Origin: Bedellia somnulentella
Lineage: Eukaryota; Arthropoda; Insecta; Lepidoptera; Bedelliidae
Direction of reading: 5' to 3'
Assembly (NCBI GenBank): GCA_963576735.1
Contig: OY755173.1
Location: forward strand, 15,656,873 to 15,720,872
Length of the DNA stretch: 64,000 nucleotides
The position numbers were made by a program, and so were the translations under genes. Shown piece after piece: positions 9,461 through 19,833 of the stretch; the stretch's first letter is position 1, and every line of letters starts with the position of its first letter. Under the pieces are notes generated by a model, which saw only the letters and a program-made list of their open reading frames with translations, was not told the origin of the DNA and ran no database searches.

Positions 9461-10105
9461 AATCATTATTATTGACGGATAATACTTTCAATATCCTAAA
9501 AAAATACGTAACGGTACATGCTGGATCGGTACTTATTTTGCTTTTTAGAAGTTTTTTTTATTACATATAAGCTAAGTTAAAGTTATTTTATTTCGTTAAT
9601 TTATGTATTTATAAGTATTACAACGATTTATGCGCGCCACAAGACGTAATGATATTTAATTTAAAATATTTTTTACCTTATGTTTTTGTTAAACTAATTT
9701 TAAAAACATAAAAAAAACTGGATGTACAAAACCCCAAAATATATTATTTGATTTACTGTTCCCGCTGCTGCCTCTGTTAAAAATATTTAATGAAACTAGG
9801 ATTGAAGAAATATTAAGGAGACTGGTTCTTTACTAACATACTTTGACTCTATGGGCTCCTAATACATTTGATTTGTAGTTTGCATATATTTTGTGAATAT
9901 ATTTCTAAGTCTTTTTACCACTTTACGTTTTTCATATGATGAAAATATTTGAACTATCAAACCGATCTACAATATGTATAAAAACACTGTTTGGAAAAAA
10001 TATTAATATACACGACTTTGATTTTGGTCGGTTTATACTGAAAAAGGGACCATGGGCCATAGATTTTCAAAAAGGGACTACGAGAGGGACCACGGGCAAT
10101 AAGTC

Positions 10106-11381
10106 GTTAATATAAGTAGCAAGGTATTGGATGGAAAGCGCGGTTTCTGATTTTGTACTTCACATTATTATTACACAATATTACATATCTGCTTTAATAA
10201 CAAATGGCGCGACTGTCTTGTTCATTGGCAAAGGAAGATCAGTCTTATCACACAATGATTAAAGTTATTGTCAATTGATAAAAATTAAAATGGGTAAACA
10301 TTTTAATGATAATTTAAAAACAGTACAAAATTTATACAGAAGCAAGTAAAAAAAAAATTAACCATATTTAAGATACAGTTAATGGATTAATTCGATTTTA
10401 ATCCGTAGCGGTTACATTCGTCTTGACTAGATATACATAATATAAGAATTTGGTTACGAAAACACCTATTCGTAACAAATAAAATACTGCAAGATACCTT
10501 ATTGCCAGAACATTTACACAACCCAAAAAGGGAACAGCACTGTTCTGCTTAATTCTTAACTAATGGCACTAAAATTACTCATATAAACAATATAAAACTT
10601 AGTAACTATGGTCTGAAAATAAAATAATAAGAAATAAATGCGACAAAAGGAATGAATATGTATAGAAGAATTGAATGCAAAACAATGTTTTTTTATAAAA
10701 TGGTTTAGTTCCTGAGATCATGAACGAGTTAACATTTAGTTTATCGTACGGCACGGTACCAATCCTCACGCTTTAACTTAATATCGTCATTTTTTTATTC
10801 CTTACTCATTAGTTAACTAGTCAATACGATCCATAGAAACCATTGCTGTTAGTACCAACGTGGATTTCACAGCAACAGTTTCTCCCAGTCTTAATCAATC
10901 AGTTCCGGACTTGACCTATCTAATCACGGTGTTCAGATAAAAGTTATCTTTACCTAAGATAACTTTTATAAAGTAGAAGTAAGTGCAATACTTTCTACCA
11001 AACATGTTTTGAAAACATATTTGAGTTCCGAATCAAGTTGTCATTAATTGAAACATGATGTTTTGACAACATATCTCACTTCCGAATCAAGTTTTCATTG
11101 ATTCAAACATGAAATATTTAATTCAATATTAAACAGTCGTTTACATTTATCTCTAATATTGATAATATTTGCTTTAATTGAAATAGAAAGAACAAGACAA
11201 GTTTATACTTTAGGGGAAGTCTATTCTACATTCACATTATATGACAATGTGAACTAGTAAAACTATTAGCTATTGCCAAATATTGCTTAAATTTTCAAAT
11301 ATTTAATCAATATTTGTCTTCTTGTAAAATATTGAGAAAAACAAAAACTGTATATAATAATTCAAAGAACTAGACACCTTA
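10106..11381. other. Intergenic, no gene seen
   Basis: AT-rich. It contains a perfect 14-bp hairpin (ATAAAAGTTATCTT and its inverse around 10938-10970) and a short tandem duplication listed separately. No ORF of interest. Confidence 0.5.
10999..11108. repeat. ~53-bp tandem duplication
   Basis: Two diverged units share ATGTTTTGA(A/C)AACATAT and TTCCGAATCAAGTT, ending ...TTGA(A/TTC)AACATG. Confidence 0.7.
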
Positions 11382-11622
11382 ATTGAGTCGCTCAGCGGAA
11401 AAGTGGCCCAAGCCTAGTACATCAAGTATGGAGATAATGGGGATTAACTAATTAATTAATTACATTATAAGTACATTGACCAATGCCATCTATTAATAAC
11501 AACAATAACCAAGTTTGGGCCACTATGGTTTCGAAGTTCCACGTTTATAGAAAAGAAATACCTACTTAACTCTGTTTGTGTAAAAATGTGGGTTGGGCCA
11601 CTTTTCCGCTGAGCGACTCAAT
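11382..11622. mobile_element. Tc1/mariner-type MITE, 241 bp
   Basis: Perfect terminal inverted repeats begin ATTGAGTCGCTCAGCGGAAA and run ~29 bp (to ...GTGGCCCAA). TA dinucleotides at 11380-11381 and 11623-11624 are the expected TSD. No ORF. Confidence 0.85.
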
Positions 11623-12079
11623 TATAAATAAGATTTTTTGGAAACCAGCTCCATTGTTCATCAACACAAAATTATTTTATACAATTCTGACAATTTATAA
11701 CTACGTCACGTAGTATTTTTAATCGTTATTACTTTAAAATATCTACGGTATTTCTTAACCTAATATGAAGGAAAAATATCTTATATGACTAATTAGCTTT
11801 TATGATTTTGGCTTATTAAATATTGTAGTATGTAACTACAGCACAATTATTTATTTTAGCAATTTATGAAACAATAGCAAGACTGCCTTGAATCAATTAC
11901 TTCTGTAAATTTAAATAGCTATAATATAAATATGTAACATATAATTCGGGTAAGACAGAGAATGATAGCACGATTTTTAGCTTGATTACCTTAAGCCATT
12001 TAGAAAATCAAACCAAATGGCGCACATAAAGCGATATTATTAATTCCAAAGCACTATTTATACCATAATACGATGCTAT

Positions 12080-12331
12080 GGGCCGGCGCTGACTGCCGGC
12101 ATGGCATGGCAAAGGATTTCGGTACAGATATAGCATTTTAATCTTATTACCATGCCGTATAGAATTCATTTTGACACAACGATGCCGAGGGAGGCCGCGG
12201 TAGGACAGCACGTCGGCATCGTTGTGTCAAAATAAAGTAAAATGAATTCTATACTCATCGTAATAAGATTTAAAATGCTGTATCTGTACCGAAATCCTTT
12301 GCCATGCCATGCCGGCAGTCAGCGCCGGCCC
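12080..12331. mobile_element. Fold-back MITE, 252 bp, nearly full-length palindrome
   Basis: The arms run from GGGCCGGCGCTGACTGCCGG inward for ~110 bp on each side, to GACACAACGATGCCGA, around a ~25-bp loop. TAT flanks both sides (12077-12079, 12332-12334). A 3-bp TSD with GGGCC ends suggests PIF/Harbinger, not proven. Related copies are at 63534-63790 (loop inverted) and 3490-3557 (one arm). Confidence 0.9.
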
Positions 12332-15302
12332 TATGACACGCATAACAACGTTATACATCCATCGAAACACGAATTAATATGTATTTATTACAAACATGGC
12401 ATACGTATTGCTTTCACACGTTTCATTCAAAAGTTCAAGCTGGTTTTATAGCTAACTATATTGTACATAAAACTAATGTTACGAGGCTAACCCGCTTTCT
12501 ACATGATCATTTGCACCGAATTTGATGCAACTTGTAATATTGTCGCTGTCCATATCTGCTTGATTCTCGTGAGGAATCTAGAAGTTTTTCTTATATAATC
12601 AGGCAGAACCTCAGCTTGTTTACTTTTTCCAATATTTAAAAAAAAACTTCAGTGCCTTTAATAACAGATAGATTAGTTAGCACCGTGCAAGAGCGCGCGC
12701 GGGGACCAGCACGAAAGTGAGCCGCTGTTTCGTCCGTCTAAACTTACACTCATGTAAGGGTCTACACTCTAGTCACACTAACCACACTTTTTCATAAATC
12801 TGAAGACAAGATGTAAAATAAGTCACCAAGTCGAGTGCACATGGACAGTGGGTGCAGGCGTGCGCAAGATGAAGGGCGCGGGCCTAGAGCGAATGCGAGC
12901 TGTTTCACCTATTAAAAATCAATCATCATGACACGTATTTTTATTCTTCCACCTAGATTTTTTTTGTTACGACAATCCTCTAGATCACTATATTTAGTCA
13001 CAAACCTCAGTTTTTCATACATATTTCTTACATTAGCAGCCAAGAGATAAAGATTCCTACATTAGTGACAGAATCGAGCGGACGTAGACAGCGGCGGCCA
13101 GCGCGCGTCTAGTGCCGAGTAGCTAGTCGAACTATATAGCCAGTTCTTTTCACTCTGTACTAGGCCAAACAGAGGTTGACAGCGAGGTAGGGCGCGGGCG
13201 ACGCTGCAGCTAGTAAGAACGCGAGCGGATTGGGAAATCCAAGCTAACTGTTATGATTTGTTAAATTTTTTCTTTAGACACTATATTTTTTCAGATGTCA
13301 ACGACTACGTTTTTAATTTTTCATACTTGTTTTNNNNNNNNNNNNNNNNNNNNNNNNNNNNNNNNNNNNNNNNNNNNNNNNNNNNNNNNNNNNNNNNNNN
13401 NNNNNNNNNNNNNNNNNNNNNNNNNNNNNNNNNNNNNNNNNNNNNNNNNNNNNNNNNNNNNNNNNNNNNNNNNNNNNNNNNNNNNNNNNNNNNNNNNNNN
13501 NNNNNNNNNNNNNNNNNNNNNNNNNNNNNNNNNAAACAAATTATACATTGTATTAAATTACGTAGACACGTTTTTAACTTCGTCGACATTTTTCTTTTTA
13601 TATATTTATCTTCATCGGTAACGCTATTAAACAAGGTGATGATGCTTTGTTTAGGTGCCTAAATATAGGTGATAGCTCTGAGTAACGACAATATCTCTGC
13701 ATTAAAAATAAAAGTTCACAATAGTGTGGTTAACAGGATTCCACAAAGGACAAACCATAACAATGAGCTCTACAAAAAAGGCTAACATTTCTGTCCCACA
13801 AAGGGAACTCAACCATACGGCGTATATAGATTTACACGTTATTCCCGCAATACCGAGAATAGAGTCATAGATGTCAATTACTATACTATTTAGATTAAAC
13901 GCTTCAAACTGGCATCAATTATTAATGATAAACATTAATGAAAATAACAGAGCACGCAGTTCTTCACTTGTCCAAGTTATCTAAATCTATTATCTTTTGA
14001 TAATTGCTTTGATATCATAATTGGATATGGATGCGTTTCCGCTGCCCTATCTTTATTCATTACATGATTAATAAGATGCGTGTAAATATATAACAAGTTA
14101 ATGACGTTTGATTGATGCTGGTGGTATGAGGCTGCAGGAATCAGAGTTTCTATTGTATAATAGACATAAAGAGGTCAGCAGGATATTGTAAATTAGAAAC
14201 CCTTACGAGGTCAACGCCTATCTTGAATATAGAACGTGACGTGATATATATTATGATTCTTTTACCATTGCATACGAGATTTTTACAATTAGTGTAGACA
14301 TAATACTTAAGTAATGTTGATATATTGTACAAATAATATAGAAAGTAATTAAAATATAAAATGTACCTCATATTTATAAGGGTAACGTTACCACTAGCAA
14401 ATCGCTCACCCATTTCACTATACTAACCTGACATGCGCCTTAACAGCCGAACATGTTAAGTGGTACGATTTGTGATTTAGTGTTAGATTTTCCATTTATC
14501 AGCGAAGGGGAACTAAAGGTTATTTAGGCATATCATATTAAATATAAAACCCCAAAAGAAGGAACCTAAAAGTTATATTAGCATATCATATTAAATATAT
14601 TCGAAAACGCTAACAACCCGCGCGAAGACGGGCTAATCGCTAGTACAAAAAGCTTGTTCATGAATGTTCAACTCAGCGGCAACATAGCGTGTAGGCAGCC
14701 GCGCTGTCTGCGCGTGCGTCTCTCTTCGTCACGTATTAATCAGTCGCGGGCGTCGCGGCTATTTTTACGCAACACCGTGAGGGGAACTCCACCGGTAATG
14801 GCGTGGCTATAGGAAATGTTACAAAGCGGTAGCAGCAGCGATTTTGTTTATTGTATTTATTTCTGTATAATAAATTAAACTCTTTGCTAAGGATGCAATT
14901 TAAGCACAAATTTGCAAGGTGAATGTGTTTTTAAAGGAACAATAAAATAGCTTCATTGATCTCGCCTTGCGCCGCATCTTGATGACATCTGGTGGATTCG
15001 CAGCAAAACGATTATTAACGCAGAAGCCACTCTTGGAAGTTGAGTGAAGGAAACATGGTCATATAAAAATAAAAGTAACAGGTCATCTGCTGACCACCCA
15101 ACATATAAAGACATTATAATGTCTATAATTATTGTATAATTTAATCTAAAAGAGTAGTTGTTGTCCTTTCAACACTGAAACATATTTATTTCACATTGCG
15201 TTTTTGTTCCTTGTCCCTTTCAATAAGATACACTTAAATGGTGGTTTTTAAGGTAAAACACCATCAGAAACTCTTAATATTGAGAGCTATGATTATTTAG
15301 TT
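12332..15302. other. Intergenic with GC-rich patches and an assembly gap
   Basis: No gene seen. GC-rich patches at 12685-12905 and 13070-13230 share GGGCGCGGGC followed by GCGAGC-type text, and may be diverged repeats flanking the gap. Another GC-rich patch is at 14690-14765. A ~54-bp direct repeat (GCATATCATATTAAATATA) is at 14509-14599. ORFs crossing the gap are artefacts. Confidence 0.5.
13334..13533. other. Assembly gap (200 N)
   Basis: Exactly 200 N; a placeholder length is likely, so the true size is unknown. Confidence 1.
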
Positions 15303-15549
15303 GTTGCTGTGTAGTGTCGGCTTAGAATAGCACTACCCCATTTCTTCCGGTGGGTGTACGTAAGAGGCGACTAACGGTATTGGGGCTTTTAAGGGATATT
15401 TCGGCGATGCGGTTGGAGACCAATCACCAACAACCTTTACTTTTACCATCTTTTCCCCTCTCACATTTCCAAAAAGTGACTGAGGAATTTCTAATTCCTT
15501 AGCTCTGGCTACCCCTTCTAGGGATTTACAGCCGTGAGTATATGTATGT
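15303..15549 (+). mobile_element. RTE-tailed SINE, full-length reference copy
   Basis: A ~247-bp retroposon starts GCTGTGTAGTGTCGGCTTAG and runs through a conserved GCGGTTGGAGACC core. It ends AGCCGTGAGTATATGTATG, nearly the same 3' end as the RTE LINE at 18057 (GGCGTGAGAATATGTATG). ATGATTATTTAGTT at 15289-15302 and 15550-15563 is a perfect 14-bp TSD, proving retroposition. GGTTGGAGACC resembles a degenerate pol III B box; the source RNA is not certain. Confidence 0.92.
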
Positions 15550-16026
15550 ATGATTATTTAGTTACCCGCTCACCGCTCCGCTATGGTCGCATGGTATGAC
15601 CCTATCGCCCACATGGGCACTTCTATATTAATTGCAATCGCAGACCCAGTAGATACAAAGGCCATGGTGAAGGCACGGAGGCAAATTGAGTTCAATGGTC
15701 AGTCGACGTGTTTTATTTAGATTTCGGTCGTTGCCCTATTTTTACTTACATTCGTTACCAAAGTTTAGTTTAGTTTAATATCGCTATCATAAATTATTCG
15801 ATAGCTCATAATACAATTTCTACAAAAATTGACTATCAGTTTTTTTTCATTTTCAGATACATCTTTTTAATGGTGACTGCCCGTTTACCTGTGTGTTAAC
15901 AAGTTTCCGGTTGGCATATTATAAGTTACTCGAAAAAAATTAAACTTGCGTTGCAATAGAAATACGTAAAAATACAAAAGGTTTGCACGAAAGGTGAATG
16001 TTTTTTAAGCGAGTCAGACTTAGCAA

Positions 16027-16288
16027 CATACATACATACATACATATAATCACGGCTATAAATCCCTAGAAGAGGTAGCCAGAGCTAAGGAATTAAAAAT
16101 TCCTCACCCAATTTTGGAAGCTTCGTGGGGAAAAGATGGTGAAAGAAAAGGTTGTTGGTGATGTTGTTGGTTGTCTCCAACCGCTTCGCCCAAAAATCTC
16201 TTAAAAGCCCCAATTCCGTTAGTCGCCTCTTACGTACACCCACCGGAAGAAATGGGGCAGTGCTGTTCTAAACCGGCACTACACCGCA
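16027..16288 (-). mobile_element. RTE-tailed SINE
   Basis: Full-length inverse copy with a CATA-repeat end at 16027 and CACTACACC near 16285. AGACTTAGCAA at 16016-16026 and 16289-16299 is a perfect 11-bp TSD. Confidence 0.92.
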
Positions 16289-16454
16289 AGACTTAGCAAG
16301 ATTACCCTAATGAATATAAATGTACGCAGTTTTAAAAAACTTGATCTATATTTCAAACTTAACCACTCAGCTATGTTTCTTTTACTGTTAACAGTTGTTT
16401 TGATAAATGAACGACATAATATATGACTTATGTAAGAAAAAACATATGAGTGAA

Positions 16455-16530
16455 AGGCCTGATTCAGGATTTGAATACACGTTTCCTATATGAGAAGCGT
16501 TGAAGTCTCCACTGAGCTATCAAGGTTGTT
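16455..16530 (-). mobile_element. tRNA-like SINE head fragment
   Basis: On the minus strand it has an A-box (TAGCTCAGTGG) and, ~45 nt later, a B-box-like ATTCAAATCC. The body is missing; an RTE scrap (AGCAAGTATGAAAAGATTGA) follows at ~16560. Confidence 0.5.
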
Positions 16531-16602
16531 TCCAACTCATCCAAATTACGAAGATAGAAGAGCAAGTATGAAAAGATTGATGAATATACATTCTGTGTAC
16601 TA

Positions 16603-17883
16603 AGTATCGGGAATTTGTCAATAAAACCAAAAATACAAATTATTCATCTAAATTTATTTTATCGCCTTCAAAGTAGGCCCCATCGCTTGCAATACAACAT
16701 CTCCACCGCTTCACCCAGTCTTCCATACATTTTTCATAGGCTATTTGCGGTATGGCCTTTAGCTCAATCAGTGAATTTTCTTTTATGGCTTCTATCGACT
16801 CAAAACGTTTTCCTCGAAGTGGTAATTTTAACTTGGGAAATAAAAAAAAGTCAGACGGAGCCATATCAGGTGAATACGGTGCTTGGCCGAGAACTTTTGT
16901 TGAATTTTTCGCTTAAAACTCTTTCACTATAATGGCTGTGTGCATTATCATGGTGCAGCATCCATGAGTTGTGTTGCCACAAATCTGGACGTTTTCGGCG
17001 GATACTCTCACGCAAACGCTTCATGACGCCTAAATAATATTCTTTATTCACTGTTTCTCCCTCTGGAAGGAATTCGGAGTGAACCACACCACGATAGTAA
17101 AAAAAAAACTGTCAGCATCACCTTGATTTTGGAGCGACTTTGCCGCGGTTTTTTGGGTTTCGGCTCGTTTTCGAGACGCCATTCTAAAGACTGTTGGCAT
17201 ATTTGCATGTCGTACTCATAAACCCATGTCTCGTCGCCAGTTATTATAGGTTTCATAAAGGTCGGATCTGTAGAAGCTCGGGAAACCATGTCTTGAGCGA
17301 CATGCTTTCGCTGCGCTTTTTTAAACAAAATTGAGCTCTTTTGGAACTAGTCGAGCGGCGACGCGTGTCATGCCTAAAATGTCAATGAGAATGTTGTGGA
17401 CGGACTTAAAAGATATGTTCACCTCACAAGCCAACTCTCTCAGACTCATACGTCGATTTTCGAGCACTAGCTTCTTGATTCTGTCGATGTTTTCTTTGGT
17501 CGTAGCGGTTGAAGGTCTACCAGAACGAGGCAAGTCTACTACTACTTCTCGACCTTCTTTAAAAGCCTTATACCATTCATAAGCCCTTGTTTTCGATATA
17601 CACGATTCGCCGTAGGTATTTCGCAACAATTTTAGTGATTCACCGCATGAAATATCATTCGAAACACAAAATTTAAGGCACACTCTTTGTTCAACAATAT
17701 TTTCCATAGTAAAAATCGCCGAGGACTCAAAACTATGACCAACAAAAAATGTAGCTTGAAACAAATTAAATGACAGATCCCGCTCAAATTTTGCGCGTTA
17801 AATCAGTACAGTGCTACCAACATGCAGTAAAAAAAAATTAACCTCTTTTACGCGGGTCTTTTTATTGACATATTCCCGATACT
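16603..17883 (-). pseudogene. Mariner transposon with frameshifted transposase
   Basis: A 1.28-kb element whose ends AGTATCGGGAATTTGTCAAT (16603) and the near-inverse (to 17883) are ~23-bp TIRs. The minus-strand transposase is in pieces. 17764-17321 holds the N-terminal helix-turn-helix region (ENI-EQRVCLKFC, RSGRPST). 17328-17044 holds TGDETWVYEYD with the first catalytic Asp. 17087-16866 holds HHDNAHSH with the second. The YSPDMAPSDFFLFP motif with the third Asp lies near 16880-16840, and the C-terminus ends at 16640. This is the D,D34D mariner layout with at least two frame breaks. No clear TA remains on the right side. Confidence 0.9.
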
Positions 17884-17889
17884 TTTTAC

Positions 17890-17995
17890 ACAGAGTAGTA
17901 GATGAAGCTCGAGATTTGCCAGGATCGTAAAAAGTGGCAAACAATAGTCTCTTCTTACCCCTGTGGGAACTAATGGCTTGAGTATATGTATGCTA
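17890..17995 (+). mobile_element. RTE LINE 3'-end fragment
   Basis: It matches only the last ~100 bp of the RTE (GATTTGCCAGGATCG ... GAGTATATGTATG). Heavily 5'-truncated. Confidence 0.8.
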
Positions 17996-18056
17996 AATAA
18001 CGAATATCAAAGTCAATTTTATTATAAACATATTGCAGATGCAAGCTACAATCCCA

Positions 18057-19819
18057 ATGCAAGCTACAAAAAAGAGATGAACAGGGTGAATTGGCGACGG
18101 ATGAAAGTAGCATAGGACGAGTATGGAAGAACTATTTTGAGGGACTCTTTGAAAAAGAGGATACATCCATTTCTTCGCCAATCGGCAGTAATGTTGATTG
18201 GAACGACGTTATGGGTGACTTTAGTGACAGTGAGATCAGTATGGAAGAAATAATGAAAGCAATGAAAAGTATGAAACTAGGGAAAGCGGCAGGGTATGAC
18301 AGGATAAACACTGAAATGCTGAGGGCTGGTAAAGGGGTGGTGGCTTCCTGGTTGTACTTCCTTTTCCAAAAATGCTGGTCGAGTGGCAAAGTGCCACAAG
18401 ACTGGTGCAAAGCGGTAATTGTGCCTTTATATAAAGGAAAGGGGTCACACCAGGAGGCTAGAAACTACCGTGGAATTAGCCTACTCAGCATTGTCGGTAA
18501 ATTGTATGCAAAGGTTTTGATTGAAAGAGTGATGAATGAAACGGATGATAAAATTTGGGATGTGCAAGCAGGATTTAGAAAGGGAATGGGATGTATGGAC
18601 CAAATCTTCTCTTTAAGGAGCATCACCGAAAAGTTCTTAGCTAAGAACCGAAAGGTGTATTGCTCCTTCATTGATTTAGAGAAGGCGTATGATAGGGTGG
18701 TAAGAAAGTGTTTATGGGAGGTGTTATCCAAGTTCGGTTTGGGGAGTCGACTTATACGTGCACTGGTATCACTCTATGAGGATTCCAGTGCATGTGTGAG
18801 AGTAAACGGGGAAAATACTGACTGGTTCGGGATCTCTCGGGGTGTCCGACAGGGTTGTGTAGCTTCCCCGTGGCTCTTCAATTTGTTCATGGATGACTGT
18901 TTAACAGAGTTGCGTGAAAGTGATTATGGATTGAGAATGGGTGGATTCATCATTAAATGCCTCTTATATGCCGACGATCAAGTACTACTTGCATCATCGG
19001 TGGAAGAGCTGCAAGAGATGATGAATATTGCATGTGCGTCTTTTGAAAAAAAGGGAATGAGGGTGAATGTGGATAAAACAAAAACTATGGTTTTTGAGAG
19101 AGAGGTGAATGTGACCGAATGCGTGATTGAGATTAATGGTAAGAAAGTAGAACAAGTGAAAGAGTTTGTATATTTGGGAAGTTTGTTTACTAGGGATGGA
19201 AAGTGTGATGAAGATATCGAGAGAAGAGTGAAAAAGGGTAATGCGGTAAATGGAGCACTGGATAGTCTAATGTCTAGTCAGTCGATGTCTGAAAAGGCCC
19301 GAATGGCTGTGCATGATGCTGTCCTCGTTCCTACGCTTATGTATGGCAGTGAATGTTGGGTGTGGCAGAAGAAGCATGAAAGTAGAGTGAATGCAGTAGA
19401 AATGAGATCCCTCAGAAAAGTGTGTAATGTAAGGTTATGTGATCGTGTGAGGAATGATGTGATTCGTGAAAGGTGTGGTGTAAAAGATGATATTGTAAGA
19501 AAGATAGAAAAAGGAATGTTGAGATGGTTTGGGCACATAGAGAGGATGGATGACAGTAAATTGGTGAAAGAGATATATAGAGCCAATGTGGAAGGTAATG
19601 TTAGTAGAGGACGACCTCGGAGGACACATTTGGATCAAATAGAAAATGTGCTCAAAAAGGCAGGTGTCCGCAGTATGAAGAATAAAAGAGCATGTATGAA
19701 AAGATTGATGGATGTAAACGAAGCCAGAGAGGTTTGCCAGGATCGTACAAAGTGGCGATCGATAGTCTCTGCCTACCCCAATGGGAACTAACGGCGTGAG
19801 AATATGTATGTATGTATGT
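18057..19819 (+). mobile_element. RTE-type LINE, 5'-truncated, young insertion
   Basis: It is flanked by a perfect 14-bp TSD, AAGCTACAATCCCA (18043-18056 and 19820-19833). The 3' end is ACGGCGTGAGAATATGTATG followed by TATG repeats. The endonuclease half is missing, so this copy cannot move alone. It is the best preserved of at least twelve copies in the window. Confidence 0.92.
18091..19791 (+). CDS. RTE LINE reverse transcriptase (C-terminal ~566 aa of ORF2)
   Basis: The frame is uninterrupted from ~18070 to the TAA at 19789-19791; the true start lay upstream and was lost. Motifs in order: RT fingers with LGKAAGYDRINTEML (~62-77), VPLYKGKG and NYRGISLLS (RT motif region 2), YCSFIDLEKAYDRV (first catalytic Asp), SRGVRQGCVASPWLFNLFMD, then LLYADDQVLLASS with Y293-A-D-D. 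The C-terminal third, with W-rich WVWQKKHE and the repeated RGRPRRTHLDQ, is typical of RTE ORF2. Absence of the apurinic endonuclease is due to 5' truncation. No stop or frameshift suggests a recent insertion. Confidence 0.93.
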   Translation: MATDESSIGRVWKNYFEGLFEKEDTSISSPIGSNVDWNDVMGDFSDSEISMEEIMKAMKSMKLGKAAGYDRINTEMLRAGKGVVASWLYFLFQKCWSSGKVPQDWCKAVIVPLYKGKGSHQEARNYRGISLLSIVGKLYAKVLIERVMNETDDKIWDVQAGFRKGMGCMDQIFSLRSITEKFLAKNRKVYCSFIDLEKAYDRVVRKCLWEVLSKFGLGSRLIRALVSLYEDSSACVRVNGENTDWFGISRGVRQGCVASPWLFNLFMDDCLTELRESDYGLRMGGFIIKCLLYADDQVLLASSVEELQEMMNIACASFEKKGMRVNVDKTKTMVFEREVNVTECVIEINGKKVEQVKEFVYLGSLFTRDGKCDEDIERRVKKGNAVNGALDSLMSSQSMSEKARMAVHDAVLVPTLMYGSECWVWQKKHESRVNAVEMRSLRKVCNVRLCDRVRNDVIRERCGVKDDIVRKIEKGMLRWFGHIERMDDSKLVKEIYRANVEGNVSRGRPRRTHLDQIENVLKKAGVRSMKNKRACMKRLMDVNEAREVCQDRTKWRSIVSAYPNGN

Positions 19820-19833
19820 AAGCTACAATCCCA

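Larger units (their letters stand above)
8641..10105 (+). mobile_element. Long-TIR DNA transposon, 1465 bp, 8-bp TSD
   Basis: The ends GGCTTATTGCCCGTGGTCCC (8641) and its inverse (to 10105) form ~90-bp inverted repeats, with weaker inverted similarity for a few hundred bp further in. It is bounded by GTTAATAT at 8633-8640 and 10106-10113, a perfect 8-bp duplication. No transposase is visible; a 103-codon ORF at 8586-8897 crosses the boundary and is chance. An 8-bp TSD fits hAT, P or Dada-like superfamilies, but the termini do not decide which. A (TA)n tract and a SINE-like piece are nested inside. Confidence 0.85.

Noticed and set aside
13258..13662. ORFs of 75-134 codons around 13.3-13.6 kb
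   Set aside because: They cross the 200-N gap and exist only because N codons are read as open.
14690..14765. GC-rich patch as promoter or first exon
   Set aside because: No ORF, TATA or splice signal pattern that I can support.
16021..16050. CRISPR-like regular short repeats (CATA arrays)
   Set aside because: These are 4-bp microsatellite tails of SINE/LINE insertions without spacers.
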